From the NCBI GenBank assembly GCA_028280615.1, contig JANQLK010000042.1, forward strand, positions 1-64,000: a stretch of 64,000 nucleotides of DNA. The letters are read 5' to 3'. The notes beneath the pieces were generated by a model. That model did not search any database and had not been told where the DNA came from. It was given only the letters and a program-made list of their open reading frames with translations. Positions 43,032 through 53,532 of the stretch are shown here, piece by piece. Numbering within the stretch: position 1 is the first letter of the stretch; every line of letters begins with the position of its first letter. The translations under genes were made by a program, and so were the position numbers. Source of the stretch: Woeseiaceae bacterium. GTDB lineage: Bacteria > Pseudomonadota > Gammaproteobacteria > Steroidobacterales > Woeseiaceae.

Positions 43032-46000
43032 ATGTTTTTCGTGCCTCGTGGCCGGATATCCGGTCTGCTGATCACCGCGCTGTTGCTGACCTCACCGTCG
43101 ATGGCGGCGGCGCAATCGGTCATTCCGGCGACACCGGCGGACGGTTCCGTATCCCTCGAGCAGCTCGAAACCTCGATTATCGCGATCGAGGCCCAGGAAG
43201 GCCTGAGCGAGGAGAGTCGGACACGCATTATCGATCTTCTGCGCGATGCACAGGCCCAGATCCAGAATCGGGAGGCCGCCGAGAACGCGGCCGAACGTTT
43301 CGCCGGCCAGCTCGAGACCGCGCCGAAGGAAACCGACGCGCTGCGTGCCGATCTGGAACGGGATATGGCCCCGGCGCCAACCGAGCAGAGCCTCGGAATC
43401 CGCGACTCGATGGAGCTTTCGGAACTGGAGCAGGCCCTCGCCCGGGAAATTGCCGAGCTTACGGCGGCGGATTCGCGGCTTGCCGAGCTCGAGTCGCGAA
43501 TATCGAACGAAGAAGCCAGGCCCGACCGAGCCCGCGAACGCATCGCGGAACTCAGGACGTCCCGCGAGCAGCTCGCGCGTCAGATCGATGCGCCGCCTCC
43601 GGCGAACGAACCCGCCGCGCTGACCGATGCCCGCCGGCTGGCTGCCACGCTGCGACGAGACGCACAGAGCGCCGAAACGGAAAGGCTGGAGCAGGAACTC
43701 CTGTCGCACAGCGCGCGCCTGACGCTTTTGAAAGTCAGCCGCGACCTGGCCGAACGCACGCTCGCCGAACAGCGCCAGCGCGTGGCCGTCTACCAGTCCG
43801 CCGTCAACGAGCGGCGCCAGTCTTCGGCGATTCTCGCGCAGCAGCAGGCAAGGCTCGCAGGGCTTCAGGCGGCCGACGCGCATCCGATCGTTCGTCAGTA
43901 CGCCGAAGAGAACGTGGACCTGGCCCGGGAGCTGCCGGACATCGCCCGGGAGATCGAGCGAGCCACGGCCGCTACGCGGGACATTGAGGAGCAGGCACGG
44001 CAGCTCGAGGAGAGTTTCTCGCGCTCTCAGCAGCGCCTGGAGATCGGCGGCGTCAACCAGTTGATCGGCCGGCTGTTCGTCGAAGAGAGCCGCAATCTGC
44101 CGCGTGTCTCGCAGTACCGCAGCGAGGTGCGCGCGCGCAGGGACGCGCTGGCGTCGATCGGGCTCGCGCAGGTCCGTATCGATGAACAGCGACGCGACCT
44201 GACGCCGCTCAGCCGTCGTATCGAGGAGGCGATGCGGATCGTTGCCGCGGACGTTCCCGACGACGGCGAACTCGCCGCGATCGAATCCGACGTTCGCGAA
44301 CTCCTCTCAAATCGCCGCGCCCTGCTCGAGCAGGCGGCAGGCACCTACACGAGCTACCTGCGCGCGCTCGGCGACCTGGACATTGCGCAGCGGCGGCTGC
44401 TGGACGTGTCGGACGAGTACAAGGCGTTTCTCGACCAGAACCTCCTGTGGATACCGAGCACGTCCTACATGAACACGGAAGCGCTCGGAAACGTGCTGCC
44501 GGCCGTGCAGTGGATGCTGGCGCCCTCGTCCTGGGCGATGGTGGTTACGGCACTCGCCGCATCCGCCGATGACCGACCGCTGCCGTCCGTGCTCGGCTCG
44601 CTGTTGATCGTCGTATCGTTCGCCCTGCTCGGGCCGCTGAAACGGCGCTACATTGCGCTCAACGATCGCGTCGGACGTCTGTCGACGGACAGCGTCTGGC
44701 TCACGATCGGCTCGATCGGCATCATTCTGCTCAGAGCCTCGCCGATACCGCTCACCCTGACGCTGACCGGCGAAGCGATTCGGTTGAGCCCGGTGCAGAC
44801 CGAGTTCGTCGTGGGCGTCGGCACGGCGCTCGTGATCATCGCGCCGTTTCTCTACAACGTCACGCTGTACAGGATCCTGTGCGCGCGCAGGGGCGTCGCC
44901 GAACTGCACTTCGACTGGCCGAAGCGAAGCCTCGCGATTGTCCGCCGGCAGCTTGCGCGGCTCGCGGTCGTCGGTACGCCGCTGATTTTCGTCATCGCGC
45001 TCGTCTACCAGTCGCCAGTCCCGGCGCACCGTGACAGCCTGGCCCGCATCGCCTACGTCGCACTCATGATTCTGTTGAGCCTGACCGTTGCCGCCCTCCT
45101 GCCGCGCGGCGGGAAGCCGGCGGGTCCGGAGGGAACGGCAGCCGACGATGCCTCCGTTGGACGCCGGCTAAACACGCTCTGGCTGGTCCTGGGAGCGGGA
45201 TCGCCGCTCGCGCTCGGAGCGCTTGCGATCATCGGCTTTCAGTACACGGCGTTAACCCTGACGGGGCGGCTCGTGGATACCTTCTGGCTGGTCCTCGGAC
45301 TGGTCGTGACCAATCTCGTCGTGCTTCGATGGCTCTCCCTGGCGCGTCGCAAGATACTCTGGCAGCAGGCGCTCGAGAAACGCCGCAAGCGACAGGAAGC
45401 CGACAACCTGACCGACGAGGACGAGGCCGAAGGCGAGCTGCCCAGGATCAAGCGCACGCCGCTGGATCTCGACGCCGTCGACCAGCAGTCACGTCGCCTG
45501 CTTCGGGCCGGGCTGATTTTCGTCGGCGCCCTGAGCGCCTGGGGAATATGGTCGCAGGTTCTGCCGGCGCTCAGCGTTCTCGAGCAGGTTTCACTGTGGA
45601 CGCAGACGGTTGTCGTCGACGGCCAGGAGACGATCGCTCCGGTTACGCTGGCGGATCTGCTGCTCGCCCTGTTCGTCGTCTTCGTTACCTTCATCGCGTC
45701 TCGAAATCTGCCGGGCCTCATGGAGATCGCGATACTGCAGCGCCTGTCCCTTCAGCCAGGCAGCCGATATGCGATCAACACGATGGTTCGCTACGTCGTC
45801 GTGACAATCGGCACCGTTTCGGTTCTCGGCATCATTGGCTGGGACTGGTCGCAGATTCAGTGGCTGGTCGCCGCCCTGAGCGTCGGCCTGGGCTTCGGCC
45901 TGCAGGAAATCGTCGCAAACTTCGTCTCCGGCCTCATCATCTTGTTCGAACGGCCCGTGCGGGTCGGTGACACCGTTACGGTCGGCCAGGTCACGGGTAC

Positions 46001-46460
46001 GGTGTCGAGGCTACGAATCCGCGCGACGACGATCACGGACTGGGACCGCAAGGAGATCGTCGTGCCCAACAAGTCGTTCATCACCGAGCAGGTCATCAAC
46101 TGGACGCTGTCGGATCCGATTACCCGAATCGTCATCGACGTTGGCATCTCGTACGGCTCCGATGTAACCCTCGCCCACGGCGTCATGCAACGCACGCTCG
46201 ACGAGATGCCGCTGATTCTCGACGATCCCCCACCGAAGGTTTACTTCATGGGCTTCGGTGACAGCTCGCTCGACTTCAAGCTGTACATTTACTCGAGACA
46301 ACTGGCCGACCGGCTACCCCTGATGCACGCCGTACACGAGCAAATCCTCGCGGCGCTTCGCGAGAACGACATCGAGATTCCGTTCCCGCAGCGCGACCTG
46401 CACGTGCGCTCCGTCGACGACGACATCCCGCTGCCCGGCCGGCGTGGCGACGACAGCTGA
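43032..46460 (+). CDS. Large MscS-family mechanosensitive channel (MscK/YjeP-like)
   Basis: Inner-membrane osmotic-stress channel of 1142 residues. Signal peptide about residues 1-27 (ending MAAAQS). A long periplasmic coiled-coil region covers about residues 35-480, rich in Glu, Arg and Ala. About eleven helices follow, then the MscS pore and beta domain: WLVAALSVGLGFGLQEIVANFVSGLIILFERPVRVGDTVTV, near residues 945-985. The C-terminal cage ends with IEIPFPQRDLHVRSV. Size and layout match MscK and MscM (YjeP), not the 286-residue MscS. It may be monocistronic behind the TATAAT at 42990. Confidence 0.93.
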   Translation: MFFVPRGRISGLLITALLLTSPSMAAAQSVIPATPADGSVSLEQLETSIIAIEAQEGLSEESRTRIIDLLRDAQAQIQNREAAENAAERFAGQLETAPKETDALRADLERDMAPAPTEQSLGIRDSMELSELEQALAREIAELTAADSRLAELESRISNEEARPDRARERIAELRTSREQLARQIDAPPPANEPAALTDARRLAATLRRDAQSAETERLEQELLSHSARLTLLKVSRDLAERTLAEQRQRVAVYQSAVNERRQSSAILAQQQARLAGLQAADAHPIVRQYAEENVDLARELPDIAREIERATAATRDIEEQARQLEESFSRSQQRLEIGGVNQLIGRLFVEESRNLPRVSQYRSEVRARRDALASIGLAQVRIDEQRRDLTPLSRRIEEAMRIVAADVPDDGELAAIESDVRELLSNRRALLEQAAGTYTSYLRALGDLDIAQRRLLDVSDEYKAFLDQNLLWIPSTSYMNTEALGNVLPAVQWMLAPSSWAMVVTALAASADDRPLPSVLGSLLIVVSFALLGPLKRRYIALNDRVGRLSTDSVWLTIGSIGIILLRASPIPLTLTLTGEAIRLSPVQTEFVVGVGTALVIIAPFLYNVTLYRILCARRGVAELHFDWPKRSLAIVRRQLARLAVVGTPLIFVIALVYQSPVPAHRDSLARIAYVALMILLSLTVAALLPRGGKPAGPEGTAADDASVGRRLNTLWLVLGAGSPLALGALAIIGFQYTALTLTGRLVDTFWLVLGLVVTNLVVLRWLSLARRKILWQQALEKRRKRQEADNLTDEDEAEGELPRIKRTPLDLDAVDQQSRRLLRAGLIFVGALSAWGIWSQVLPALSVLEQVSLWTQTVVVDGQETIAPVTLADLLLALFVVFVTFIASRNLPGLMEIAILQRLSLQPGSRYAINTMVRYVVVTIGTVSVLGIIGWDWSQIQWLVAALSVGLGFGLQEIVANFVSGLIILFERPVRVGDTVTVGQVTGTVSRLRIRATTITDWDRKEIVVPNKSFITEQVINWTLSDPITRIVIDVGISYGSDVTLAHGVMQRTLDEMPLILDDPPPKVYFMGFGDSSLDFKLYIYSRQLADRLPLMHAVHEQILAALRENDIEIPFPQRDLHVRSVDDDIPLPGRRGDDS

Positions 46461-46543
46461 GCGATTGCAGCCAGCCGTCGTGCGGCCGGCACGTCCGTAC
46501 ACCATGCTCGGGCGCTTGCTCCTCTCCGACCCGGGTTTAGCAC

Positions 46544-47254
46544 TCACCACGACAGGCGCTGGCCTTCGAAGTCGAAAAAACCGCCGCTGTCCTCAAGGCT
46601 CAGCCTTTCGATCTGCCGTCTCAGACCCGCTACGCTGTCCCGCGGTGTGACCGGCGCCTCCGGCCCGCCCATGGCGGTGCTGACCCAGCCCGGGTGCAGA
46701 ACGGCGACGATCACGTCGCTGGCGAGCGGCTCACGGGCCAGCGTCGCCATCACCATGTTGACCGCGGATTTGCTCGATCGATAGGCGTAGTAGCCCGCCT
46801 CGGTCTGGGCGATCGCGCCGAGCCGCGACGAGATCGTTACGAGCTTGCCGGACTTCGCTGCCCGGACGTTCGACAGCAGCGTCTCGGCCATCATCAGCGG
46901 CGCGAGGCAGTTCACCTCGAGCACGTCGAGCCAGCGCTCGTAGTCGATGCTGCCGAAGGATTGCCCGGCGTCGCCGTCGGCACTGCGCGACGGACCGAAC
47001 ACGCCGGCGTTGTTGATCAGGACATCGACGGCGCGTCCTTCGAGCGTCTCGCCGAGCGCGGCGATCGTCGTCCTGTCCGACATGTCGGCCGAAAAGATCT
47101 CGACCGACGATTCGCTGTCAGCGAGACTCGCCAGCTCGTCCGCGGTCGCAGGCGAGCGACACACGGCGAATACCCTCCAGCCGTCGGCCGTATACTGGCG
47201 TACGAACTCGAGGCCGAGCCCGCGGTTCGCGCCCGTGACCAGGACGGTGCGCAT
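46544..47254 (-). CDS. Short-chain dehydrogenase/reductase
   Basis: A 236-residue Rossmann oxidoreductase. TGANRGLGLEFVRQY (residues 7-21) binds NAD(P)H, with NNAGVFG near residue 81. The catalytic Ser of TISSRLGAI and the YxxxK of YYAYRSSKSAVN (about residues 153-164) are present. It resembles CsgA-like SDRs. The ATG directly follows the lpdA stop (TGA then ATG), so it is the last gene of the pyruvate dehydrogenase operon. Substrate unknown. Confidence 0.92.
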   Translation of the reverse strand: MRTVLVTGANRGLGLEFVRQYTADGWRVFAVCRSPATADELASLADSESSVEIFSADMSDRTTIAALGETLEGRAVDVLINNAGVFGPSRSADGDAGQSFGSIDYERWLDVLEVNCLAPLMMAETLLSNVRAAKSGKLVTISSRLGAIAQTEAGYYAYRSSKSAVNMVMATLAREPLASDVIVAVLHPGWVSTAMGGPEAPVTPRDSVAGLRRQIERLSLEDSGGFFDFEGQRLSW

Positions 47255-49009
47255 TCAGCGCTTACGTTTCTTCGGCAGATACAGGTCGGTCAGCGTGCCG
47301 TCGAACGCCTCGGCGGCGAAGGCCACGGTCTCCGACAGCGTCGGGTGCGGATGCACGGTCAGACTCACGTCGGTCGCATCCGCGCCCATTTCGATCGCGA
47401 GACCGATTTCGGCGATCAGGTCGCCCGCGGAGGGGCCCACGATGGCGCCGCCCAGGATGCGATGCGAGTCGGGATCGAACAGCAGCTTGGTCATGCCCTC
47501 GTCGCGGCCGATCGCAAGCGACCGGCCACTGGCGGCCCACGGAAACTGGGCTTTCTCGTAGGCAATGCCCTGCTGCTTCGCCTCGTTCTCCGTCAGGCCG
47601 ACCCACGCCACCTCGGGGTCGGTGTAGGCCACCGACGGAATCGTGCGCGCGTCGAAGAAGCTCTTCTCTCCGGCGGCGACCTCGGCCGCCACCTTCGCCT
47701 CGTGCGTGGCCTTGTGCGCGAGCATCGGCTCGCCGGCCAGGTCGCCAATTGCGAAGATGTGGTCGACGTTGGTCCGCATCTGTTTGTCGACGGCGATGAT
47801 GCCGCGCTCGTCGACGTTGACGCCCGCCTTGTCTGCGTCGATTCGGTCGCCGTTGGCTCGTCGTCCGATCGCGACCAGTACGCGCTCGTATACCCCCATG
47901 GCCGGCGCATCCTTGCCCTCGAAGTTGACCTCGATGCCCGTATCGGTAGCCTTCATCCCGGTCACCCTGGTCGACACCATGATCGACTCGTAGCGCTCGC
48001 GCACGATCTTGAGGAACGGCCGAACGAGGTCCCTGTCGGTGCCGGGCATCAGCGTATCCGTCAACTCGACGACCGTGACCCGGGTGCCGAGCGCCGCGTA
48101 CACGCAGGCCATCTCGAGACCGATGATGCCGCCGCCGACGACGAGCAGGCTGCTCGGCAACGGATCGAGCTCCAGCGCTCCCGTCGAATCGACGATACGC
48201 GGGTCGTCGGGCAGGCCGGGCAGCATCGCGGGCTCCGAGCCCGCCGCGATGATGCACTGCTCGAAGGCCACCGTCTCGCCGTTATCCAGCACGAGGTGAT
48301 TCGGCGACCCGAACTTCGCGACGCCGTGAACGACGCGAACCTTGCGCTGCTTCGCGAGCGTCGACAGCCCGCCGACCAGGCGATCGACGACGGACTGCTT
48401 CCATTCCCGAAGCTTGCCGGCGTGAATCTTGGGCTTGCCGAACACGACGCCGTGCTCCGCCATCTCCCTGGCCTCGTCGATGACCTTGGCCGCGTGCAGC
48501 AGTGCCTTGGACGGGATGCAGCCGACGTTCAGGCAGACGCCGCCGAGCATCGGCCATCGCTCGACGAGAATCACGTCCATGCCGAGATCGGCGGCGCGGA
48601 ACGCGGCCGTGTAACCCCCGGGCCCCGCGCCCAGGACGACGAGCTCAGCCGAGTGATCGGGATTGTCGATCGCTGCACCCGTTGCCGAAGCAGCCGGTGC
48701 GGGCCTGGGACCGGCGGAGGGCGCCGCCTGTTCCGGCTCCGCAGAGCCCTCGCCGGACGGGACATCTTCGTCGGCGAGCAGCATCGCCACGGTGTCGCCG
48801 GGGTTGACCTTGTCGCCTACGGCGACGGCCAGCGAGGCGATCCTGCCCGCTGCTGTCGCGGGCACGTCCATGGCGGCCTTGTCGGTTTCCAGCGTGACGA
48901 GTCCATCCTCGACGTCGACCGTATCGCCCGGAGAGACGAGCAGCTCGATGACCTCGACGTCGGAAAAATCGCCGAGGTCCGGGACCGTAAGCGCGATCTC
49001 CTTCGCCAT
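47255..49009 (-). CDS. lpdA: Dihydrolipoyl dehydrogenase (E3) with N-terminal lipoyl domain
   Basis: Flavoprotein that reoxidises dihydrolipoamide in the pyruvate dehydrogenase complex. The 584 residues begin with a lipoyl domain (lysine in LETDKAAMDV, about residue 43) and an Ala/Pro linker, then the FAD fold (VLGAGPGGYTAAFRAADLG). The redox disulfide is in GGVCLNVGCIPSKALL (about residues 155-168), and a C-terminal HPHPTLSE holds the catalytic His-Glu pair. Fusion of a lipoyl domain to E3 is known in several proteobacteria. Its start overlaps the aceF stop. Confidence 0.96.
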   Translation of the reverse strand: MAKEIALTVPDLGDFSDVEVIELLVSPGDTVDVEDGLVTLETDKAAMDVPATAAGRIASLAVAVGDKVNPGDTVAMLLADEDVPSGEGSAEPEQAAPSAGPRPAPAASATGAAIDNPDHSAELVVLGAGPGGYTAAFRAADLGMDVILVERWPMLGGVCLNVGCIPSKALLHAAKVIDEAREMAEHGVVFGKPKIHAGKLREWKQSVVDRLVGGLSTLAKQRKVRVVHGVAKFGSPNHLVLDNGETVAFEQCIIAAGSEPAMLPGLPDDPRIVDSTGALELDPLPSSLLVVGGGIIGLEMACVYAALGTRVTVVELTDTLMPGTDRDLVRPFLKIVRERYESIMVSTRVTGMKATDTGIEVNFEGKDAPAMGVYERVLVAIGRRANGDRIDADKAGVNVDERGIIAVDKQMRTNVDHIFAIGDLAGEPMLAHKATHEAKVAAEVAAGEKSFFDARTIPSVAYTDPEVAWVGLTENEAKQQGIAYEKAQFPWAASGRSLAIGRDEGMTKLLFDPDSHRILGGAIVGPSAGDLIAEIGLAIEMGADATDVSLTVHPHPTLSETVAFAAEAFDGTLTDLYLPKKRKR

Positions 49010-50658
49010 TACGGAATGGCCCGCAAGAGCGCTTCGACATCCGCCAGCGCTTCGCTCAGGTAGGTCGTGAACCGAACCGCGTAAGCGCCGTCGATGACGC
49101 GATGGTCATAGCTGAAGGACAGCGGCAGCATCAGCCGCGGCTGAAACGCCTCGCCGTCCCAGACGGGCGTCATCTTCGACCGCGATACGCCGAGGATAGC
49201 CACTTCGGGCGCATTGACGATCGGCGTGAATGCCGTGCCGCCGATGCCCCCGAGACTGGAGATCGTGAACGTGGCGCCCTGCAGCTGGTCGGCCTTGAGC
49301 TTGCCGTCTCTGGCCGCCGCGGACAGGTCGCGCAGCGCTTCGGCCAGCTCGTAAACATCCATTTTGTCCGCGTCGCGGATCACGGGAACCATCAGGCCCT
49401 GATCCGTGTCCGCCGCGAAGCCCAGGTGCACGTACTTCTTGTAGACCAGGTTCTGGCTATCCTCCGAGAGCGAGGCGTTGACTTTCGGATACTCCCTGAG
49501 CGCCGCGACGCAGGCCTTCAGGATGAACGCGAGCGGCGTCAGCGGGATGCCGCGCTCTTTCGCAGGGCCTTTGAGCTCCTGGCGCTTCGCCTCGAGTTCG
49601 GTGATGTCCGCCTCGTCGTGCTGGGTGACGTGCGGCAGGTTGATCCAGCTCGCCTGCAGGCGCGGCCCCGAGATTTTCTGGATGCGCGTGATCGGCTGTA
49701 TGTCGATCTCGCCGAACTTCGCGAAGTCGACGACCGGCGTCCGTGGCAGCGCCGGCCCGGCCGACGGCGCCTGTGCCTGGCCGCTCAGGACCGACTTGAC
49801 GAAGGCCTTGACGTCATCGTGCAGGATGCGCTTTTTCGGGCCGCTGCCCTTGACCTGTTGAAGATCGACGCCCAACTCGCGGGCGAGTTTGCGCACCGAC
49901 GGACTCGCGTGCGCCCGGGCGAAGCCGGCCTCATCGATCGGCGGCAGCTCCTTGGGCGCCGCCGGGGCTGCCGCGGCCGTCGTGGCCGGCGGCGCCTCCT
50001 CTGCTGACGCTTCCCTGTTGGCCGGAGCCGGCGACGCGGCGGGCGCCGGCTCGACCGCGCCGCTCGTCTCGACGATCGCGAGCGCGTCGCCTTCGGATAC
50101 CTTGTCGCCTACCTTGACCAGCACCTCCTGAACCGTCCCGCCCGCGGTAGCCGGAACGTCCATGGCCGCCTTGTCGGTTTCCAGCGTGACCAGCGCGTCC
50201 TCGGCCTCGACCGAGTCACCGGCCGAGACATGGACTTCGATGACGTCGACGCCGTCGAAATCGCCGAGTTCGGGAACGGTCATCGTCTGCGGCCCACCCG
50301 ATCCATCCGGAGCCGGAGCCGGAGAGCCGGCGGCCGGTTCGGGCGCTTCAACGGCCGCAGCCGCTGCTTCGGGCGCCGCCGCTTCGGCTGCCGGCGCTTC
50401 AGCGGGCGCGCCGGATGCTTCGGTCGACAGCTTGCCGATCACGTCACCGGCCGACACCTTGTCGCCCACCGCAACGTCGATCGACGCGATCGAACCGTCA
50501 CCCGGCGATGGCACGTCCATCGCGGCCTTGTCGGTCTCGAGCGTGATCAGGCCGTCCTCGCTCTCGACGGCATCGCCGGCCGAGACGAGCACCTCGATGA
50601 CCTCGACGTCGGAAAAATCCCCGAGATCGGGGACCACAATATCGATCGTTTTCGCCAA
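49009..50658 (-). CDS. aceF: Dihydrolipoamide acetyltransferase (E2 of pyruvate dehydrogenase)
   Basis: Core of the pyruvate dehydrogenase complex. The 549 residues carry two lipoyl domains, each with LETDKAAMDV around the lipoylated lysine, joined by Ala/Pro-rich linkers. A peripheral-subunit binding domain follows (ASPSVRKLARELGVDLQQVKGSG), then the acetyltransferase domain with the catalytic motif YDHRVIDGAYA near residue 520. A TTG start is inferred because it gives the usual AKTIDIVVPDLGDF beginning; the longer frame runs back into aceE. It lies 37 bases after aceE. Confidence 0.95.
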   Translation of the reverse strand: MAKTIDIVVPDLGDFSDVEVIEVLVSAGDAVESEDGLITLETDKAAMDVPSPGDGSIASIDVAVGDKVSAGDVIGKLSTEASGAPAEAPAAEAAAPEAAAAAVEAPEPAAGSPAPAPDGSGGPQTMTVPELGDFDGVDVIEVHVSAGDSVEAEDALVTLETDKAAMDVPATAGGTVQEVLVKVGDKVSEGDALAIVETSGAVEPAPAASPAPANREASAEEAPPATTAAAAPAAPKELPPIDEAGFARAHASPSVRKLARELGVDLQQVKGSGPKKRILHDDVKAFVKSVLSGQAQAPSAGPALPRTPVVDFAKFGEIDIQPITRIQKISGPRLQASWINLPHVTQHDEADITELEAKRQELKGPAKERGIPLTPLAFILKACVAALREYPKVNASLSEDSQNLVYKKYVHLGFAADTDQGLMVPVIRDADKMDVYELAEALRDLSAAARDGKLKADQLQGATFTISSLGGIGGTAFTPIVNAPEVAILGVSRSKMTPVWDGEAFQPRLMLPLSFSYDHRVIDGAYAVRFTTYLSEALADVEALLRAIP

Positions 50659-50695
50659 CTGCGTCTCCAGCGCGGCCTGGTGGGCCGTTTGACCG

Positions 50696-53359
50696 TTAGA
50701 GCGTGACCGGATCGGGACGATCCGGGTCGATGCCGTAATTCTTGATGGCCATTGCAACCGTTTTCTGGTCGAGCGTGCCCTCGTCCGCCAGCGCCTTGAG
50801 CGCGGTAACCACGATATAGCGCCGATCGACTTCGAAGTGCTCTCTCAATGCCTTGCGGGCATCGCTGCGGCCGTAGCCGTCGGTGCCGAGCGATACGAAG
50901 GTACCGGGCACCCAGCGCTGAATCTGGTCGGGTACGACTTTCATGTAGTCGGTCGCCGCGACGTAGGGACCCTTGCGGTCGGCGAGGCATTGCTCGACGT
51001 AGCAGGTCCGAGGTTTCTCGGCCGGATGCAGCTGGTTCCAGCGTTCCACCTCGAGGCCGTCGCGCCGAAGCTCGTTGTAGCTCGTCACCGACCAAACGTC
51101 GGACGCAATATCGAAGTCTTCGCTTAAGAGCTCCGCCGCGCCGATCACCTCGCGCAGGATTGTGCCCGAGCCCATGAGCTGAGTTCGCACCTTGCCCGAG
51201 CCGACCGAGTGCAGGTGATACATGCCCTTCAGGATGCCTTCCTCGACGCCTTCCGGCATCGGCGGGTGCACGTAGTTCTCGTTCATGCAGGTGATGTAGT
51301 AGAAGACGTTCTCCTGCTCAGCCATCATCCGCTTCAAACCGTCCTGCACGATGATCGCCAGTTCATAGGCATAGGTCGGGTCGTAGGCGCGGCAGTTCGG
51401 CACGGTCGACGCGAGCACGTGGCTGTGGCCGTCCTGGTGCTGCAGACCCTCGCCCGCGAGCGTCGTCCGGCCGGCCGTTCCGCCGATCAGGAATCCGCGC
51501 GACTGCATGTCACCGCCGGCCCAGATGAAGTCGCCGATACGCTGGAAGCCGAACATCGAGTAGTAGATGTAGAACGGCACCATCGGCACGTTGTGGTTCG
51601 AGTAGGACGTGCCGGCGGCCGCCCAGGAGCAGAACGAACCGGCCTCGTTGATGCCCTCCTCGAGAATCTGGCCCTTCTGGTCCTCGCGGTAGTACATGAG
51701 CGCGCCGGCATCGACGGGCTCATAGAGCTGGCCCTTGGACGCATAGATGCCGATTTGGCGGAACATTCCCTCCATGCCGAACGTGCGCGCCTCGTCCGGC
51801 ACGATCGGCACGATGTGCTTGCCGATCGCCTTGTCTTTGGCGAGCGCGGTCAGCATGCGCACGAAGGCCATCGTCGTCGACGCCTCGCGTTCGCCCGTGC
51901 CTTCGAGCTGGGTCTTGAAAATCTCGCTGCCGGGCACCTCGAGCGCACTCGAGGTCTTGCGGCGCTGCGGCAGATAACCGCCCAGCGCCTTGCGACGCTC
52001 GTGCAGATACTCGATCTCCTCGCTGTCGCGGGGCGGCTTGTAGAACGGCACGTCGTCGAGCTCCTTGTCGGAGATCGGGATGTTGAAGCGGTCGCGGAAG
52101 TGTCTGAGCGCATCCATATTCATCTTCTTCTGCTGATGCGCCGTGTTCTGGCCTTCGCCCGCGGCGCCCATGCCGTAACCCTTCACGGTCTTGACGAGAA
52201 TGATCGTCGGCTGGCCCTTGTGCTTGCTCGCGGCATCGTAGGCCGCATAGATCTTGCGGGCGTCGTGCCCGCCCCGGTTGAGGCGCCATACCTCCTCATC
52301 GGACATGTTCGCGACCATCGCGGCCGTCTCGGGGTGCTTGCCGAAGAACTTCTCTCGAACGTAGCTGCCGTCGTTGGCCTTGTAGGCCTGGTACTCGCCG
52401 TCAACCGTCTCTTCCATGAGCTGGCGCAACAGGCCGTTGTGGTCCCTGGCGAGCAGCGGATCCCAGCGCGAGCCCCAGATCAGCTTGATGACGTTCCAGC
52501 CGGCGCCGCCGAACGCCGCCTCGAGCTCCTGGATGATCTTGCCGTTGCCGCGCACCGGGCCGTCGAGCCGCTGCAGGTTGCAGTTGACGACGAAGATCAG
52601 GTTGTCGAGGCCCTCGCGGACCGGCATCGTGATCGCGCCCATCGACTCGGGCTCGTCCATCTCGCCGTCACCGAGGAACGCCCAGATCTTGCGATCCGAC
52701 GGCGCGACGAGGCCGCGGTTCTCCATGTAGCGCATGAAGCGCGCCTGGTAGATCGCGAGCATCGGGCCCAGGCCCATCGACACGGTCGGAAACTGCCAGA
52801 AATCGGGCATCAGCCACGGGTGCGGATACGAAGACAGGCCGCCGCCACCGACTTCACGGCGGAAGCGCGAGAGCTGCTCCTCGTTCATACGCCCTTCGAG
52901 GTAGGCGCGCGCGTAAATGCCGGGCGCCGAGTGGCCCTGGAAGAAGATCATGTCGCCGCCCTGCTGCTCGGTCGGCGCTCGCCAGAAATGGTTGAACCCG
53001 ACCTCGTAAATCGTCGCCGACGAGGCATAGCTCGAGATGTGGCCGCCGTACTCGGTGCTGATCTTGTTCGAGCGAACGACCATGGCCATGGCGTTCCAGC
53101 GCAGTACTGCCTCGAGGCGCTTTTCTATGGACCGATCGCCCGGGTAGCCCGGCTGCCGGCCCGGCGAGATCGTATTCAGATAGGCCGTGTTCGGGCTGTA
53201 CGGCAGGTAGGCACCTGACCGGCGCGCGAAGTCGATCATCCGGTTGAGCAGGAAGTGGGCGCGTTCGGGCCCGTGCTGCGAGAGGACCGAATCAATCGAT
53301 TCGAGCCATTCGCTGGTTTCGACCGGATCAATGTCGTCGTAGGGATTGAACTTCGTCAT
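50696..53359 (-). CDS. aceE: Pyruvate dehydrogenase E1 (homodimeric type)
   Basis: Thiamine-diphosphate enzyme that decarboxylates pyruvate and acetylates lipoamide on AceF. Exactly 887 residues from MTKFNPYDDIDPVETSEW, the E. coli length. The sequence has the expected GHSAPGIYARAYLEGRM near residue 140, the ThDP motif with GDGEMDEPESMGAI followed by NLIFVVNCNLQRLDGPVRGNGKIIQELE, and C-terminal RGFLIGGTAGRTTLAGEGLQHQDGHS. The start is the ATG at the known N-terminus, although the open frame extends upstream. First gene of the aceE-aceF-lpdA-SDR operon, divergent from the M17 gene. Confidence 0.98.
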   Translation of the reverse strand: MTKFNPYDDIDPVETSEWLESIDSVLSQHGPERAHFLLNRMIDFARRSGAYLPYSPNTAYLNTISPGRQPGYPGDRSIEKRLEAVLRWNAMAMVVRSNKISTEYGGHISSYASSATIYEVGFNHFWRAPTEQQGGDMIFFQGHSAPGIYARAYLEGRMNEEQLSRFRREVGGGGLSSYPHPWLMPDFWQFPTVSMGLGPMLAIYQARFMRYMENRGLVAPSDRKIWAFLGDGEMDEPESMGAITMPVREGLDNLIFVVNCNLQRLDGPVRGNGKIIQELEAAFGGAGWNVIKLIWGSRWDPLLARDHNGLLRQLMEETVDGEYQAYKANDGSYVREKFFGKHPETAAMVANMSDEEVWRLNRGGHDARKIYAAYDAASKHKGQPTIILVKTVKGYGMGAAGEGQNTAHQQKKMNMDALRHFRDRFNIPISDKELDDVPFYKPPRDSEEIEYLHERRKALGGYLPQRRKTSSALEVPGSEIFKTQLEGTGEREASTTMAFVRMLTALAKDKAIGKHIVPIVPDEARTFGMEGMFRQIGIYASKGQLYEPVDAGALMYYREDQKGQILEEGINEAGSFCSWAAAGTSYSNHNVPMVPFYIYYSMFGFQRIGDFIWAGGDMQSRGFLIGGTAGRTTLAGEGLQHQDGHSHVLASTVPNCRAYDPTYAYELAIIVQDGLKRMMAEQENVFYYITCMNENYVHPPMPEGVEEGILKGMYHLHSVGSGKVRTQLMGSGTILREVIGAAELLSEDFDIASDVWSVTSYNELRRDGLEVERWNQLHPAEKPRTCYVEQCLADRKGPYVAATDYMKVVPDQIQRWVPGTFVSLGTDGYGRSDARKALREHFEVDRRYIVVTALKALADEGTLDQKTVAMAIKNYGIDPDRPDPVTL

Positions 53360-53532
53360 GAATCTTCCGCTGCGAGGGAGGGGGCCGGGCAAGGTGTTCG
53401 TTGCGTGAATTACGCGGGGTGTCCTGCTAGGATCACCGGTCGAAAACGTAAGGCCCGGGCGCTTTTGATCGGGTTCGCAATGTTCCGCGTTTGCGCCTAT
53501 TGGGTCAAGCTGGTCACCGGGATTAAACACGC

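Noticed and set aside
46694..49063. A 789-codon plus-strand open frame opposite lpdA
   Set aside because: It is antisense to a clear lpdA/SDR coding region, rich in Arg, His and Asp, and typical of shadow frames in high-GC genes.
51209..53218. A 669-codon plus-strand open frame opposite aceE
   Set aside because: Shadow of the strongly conserved aceE gene; no family features or start signals.
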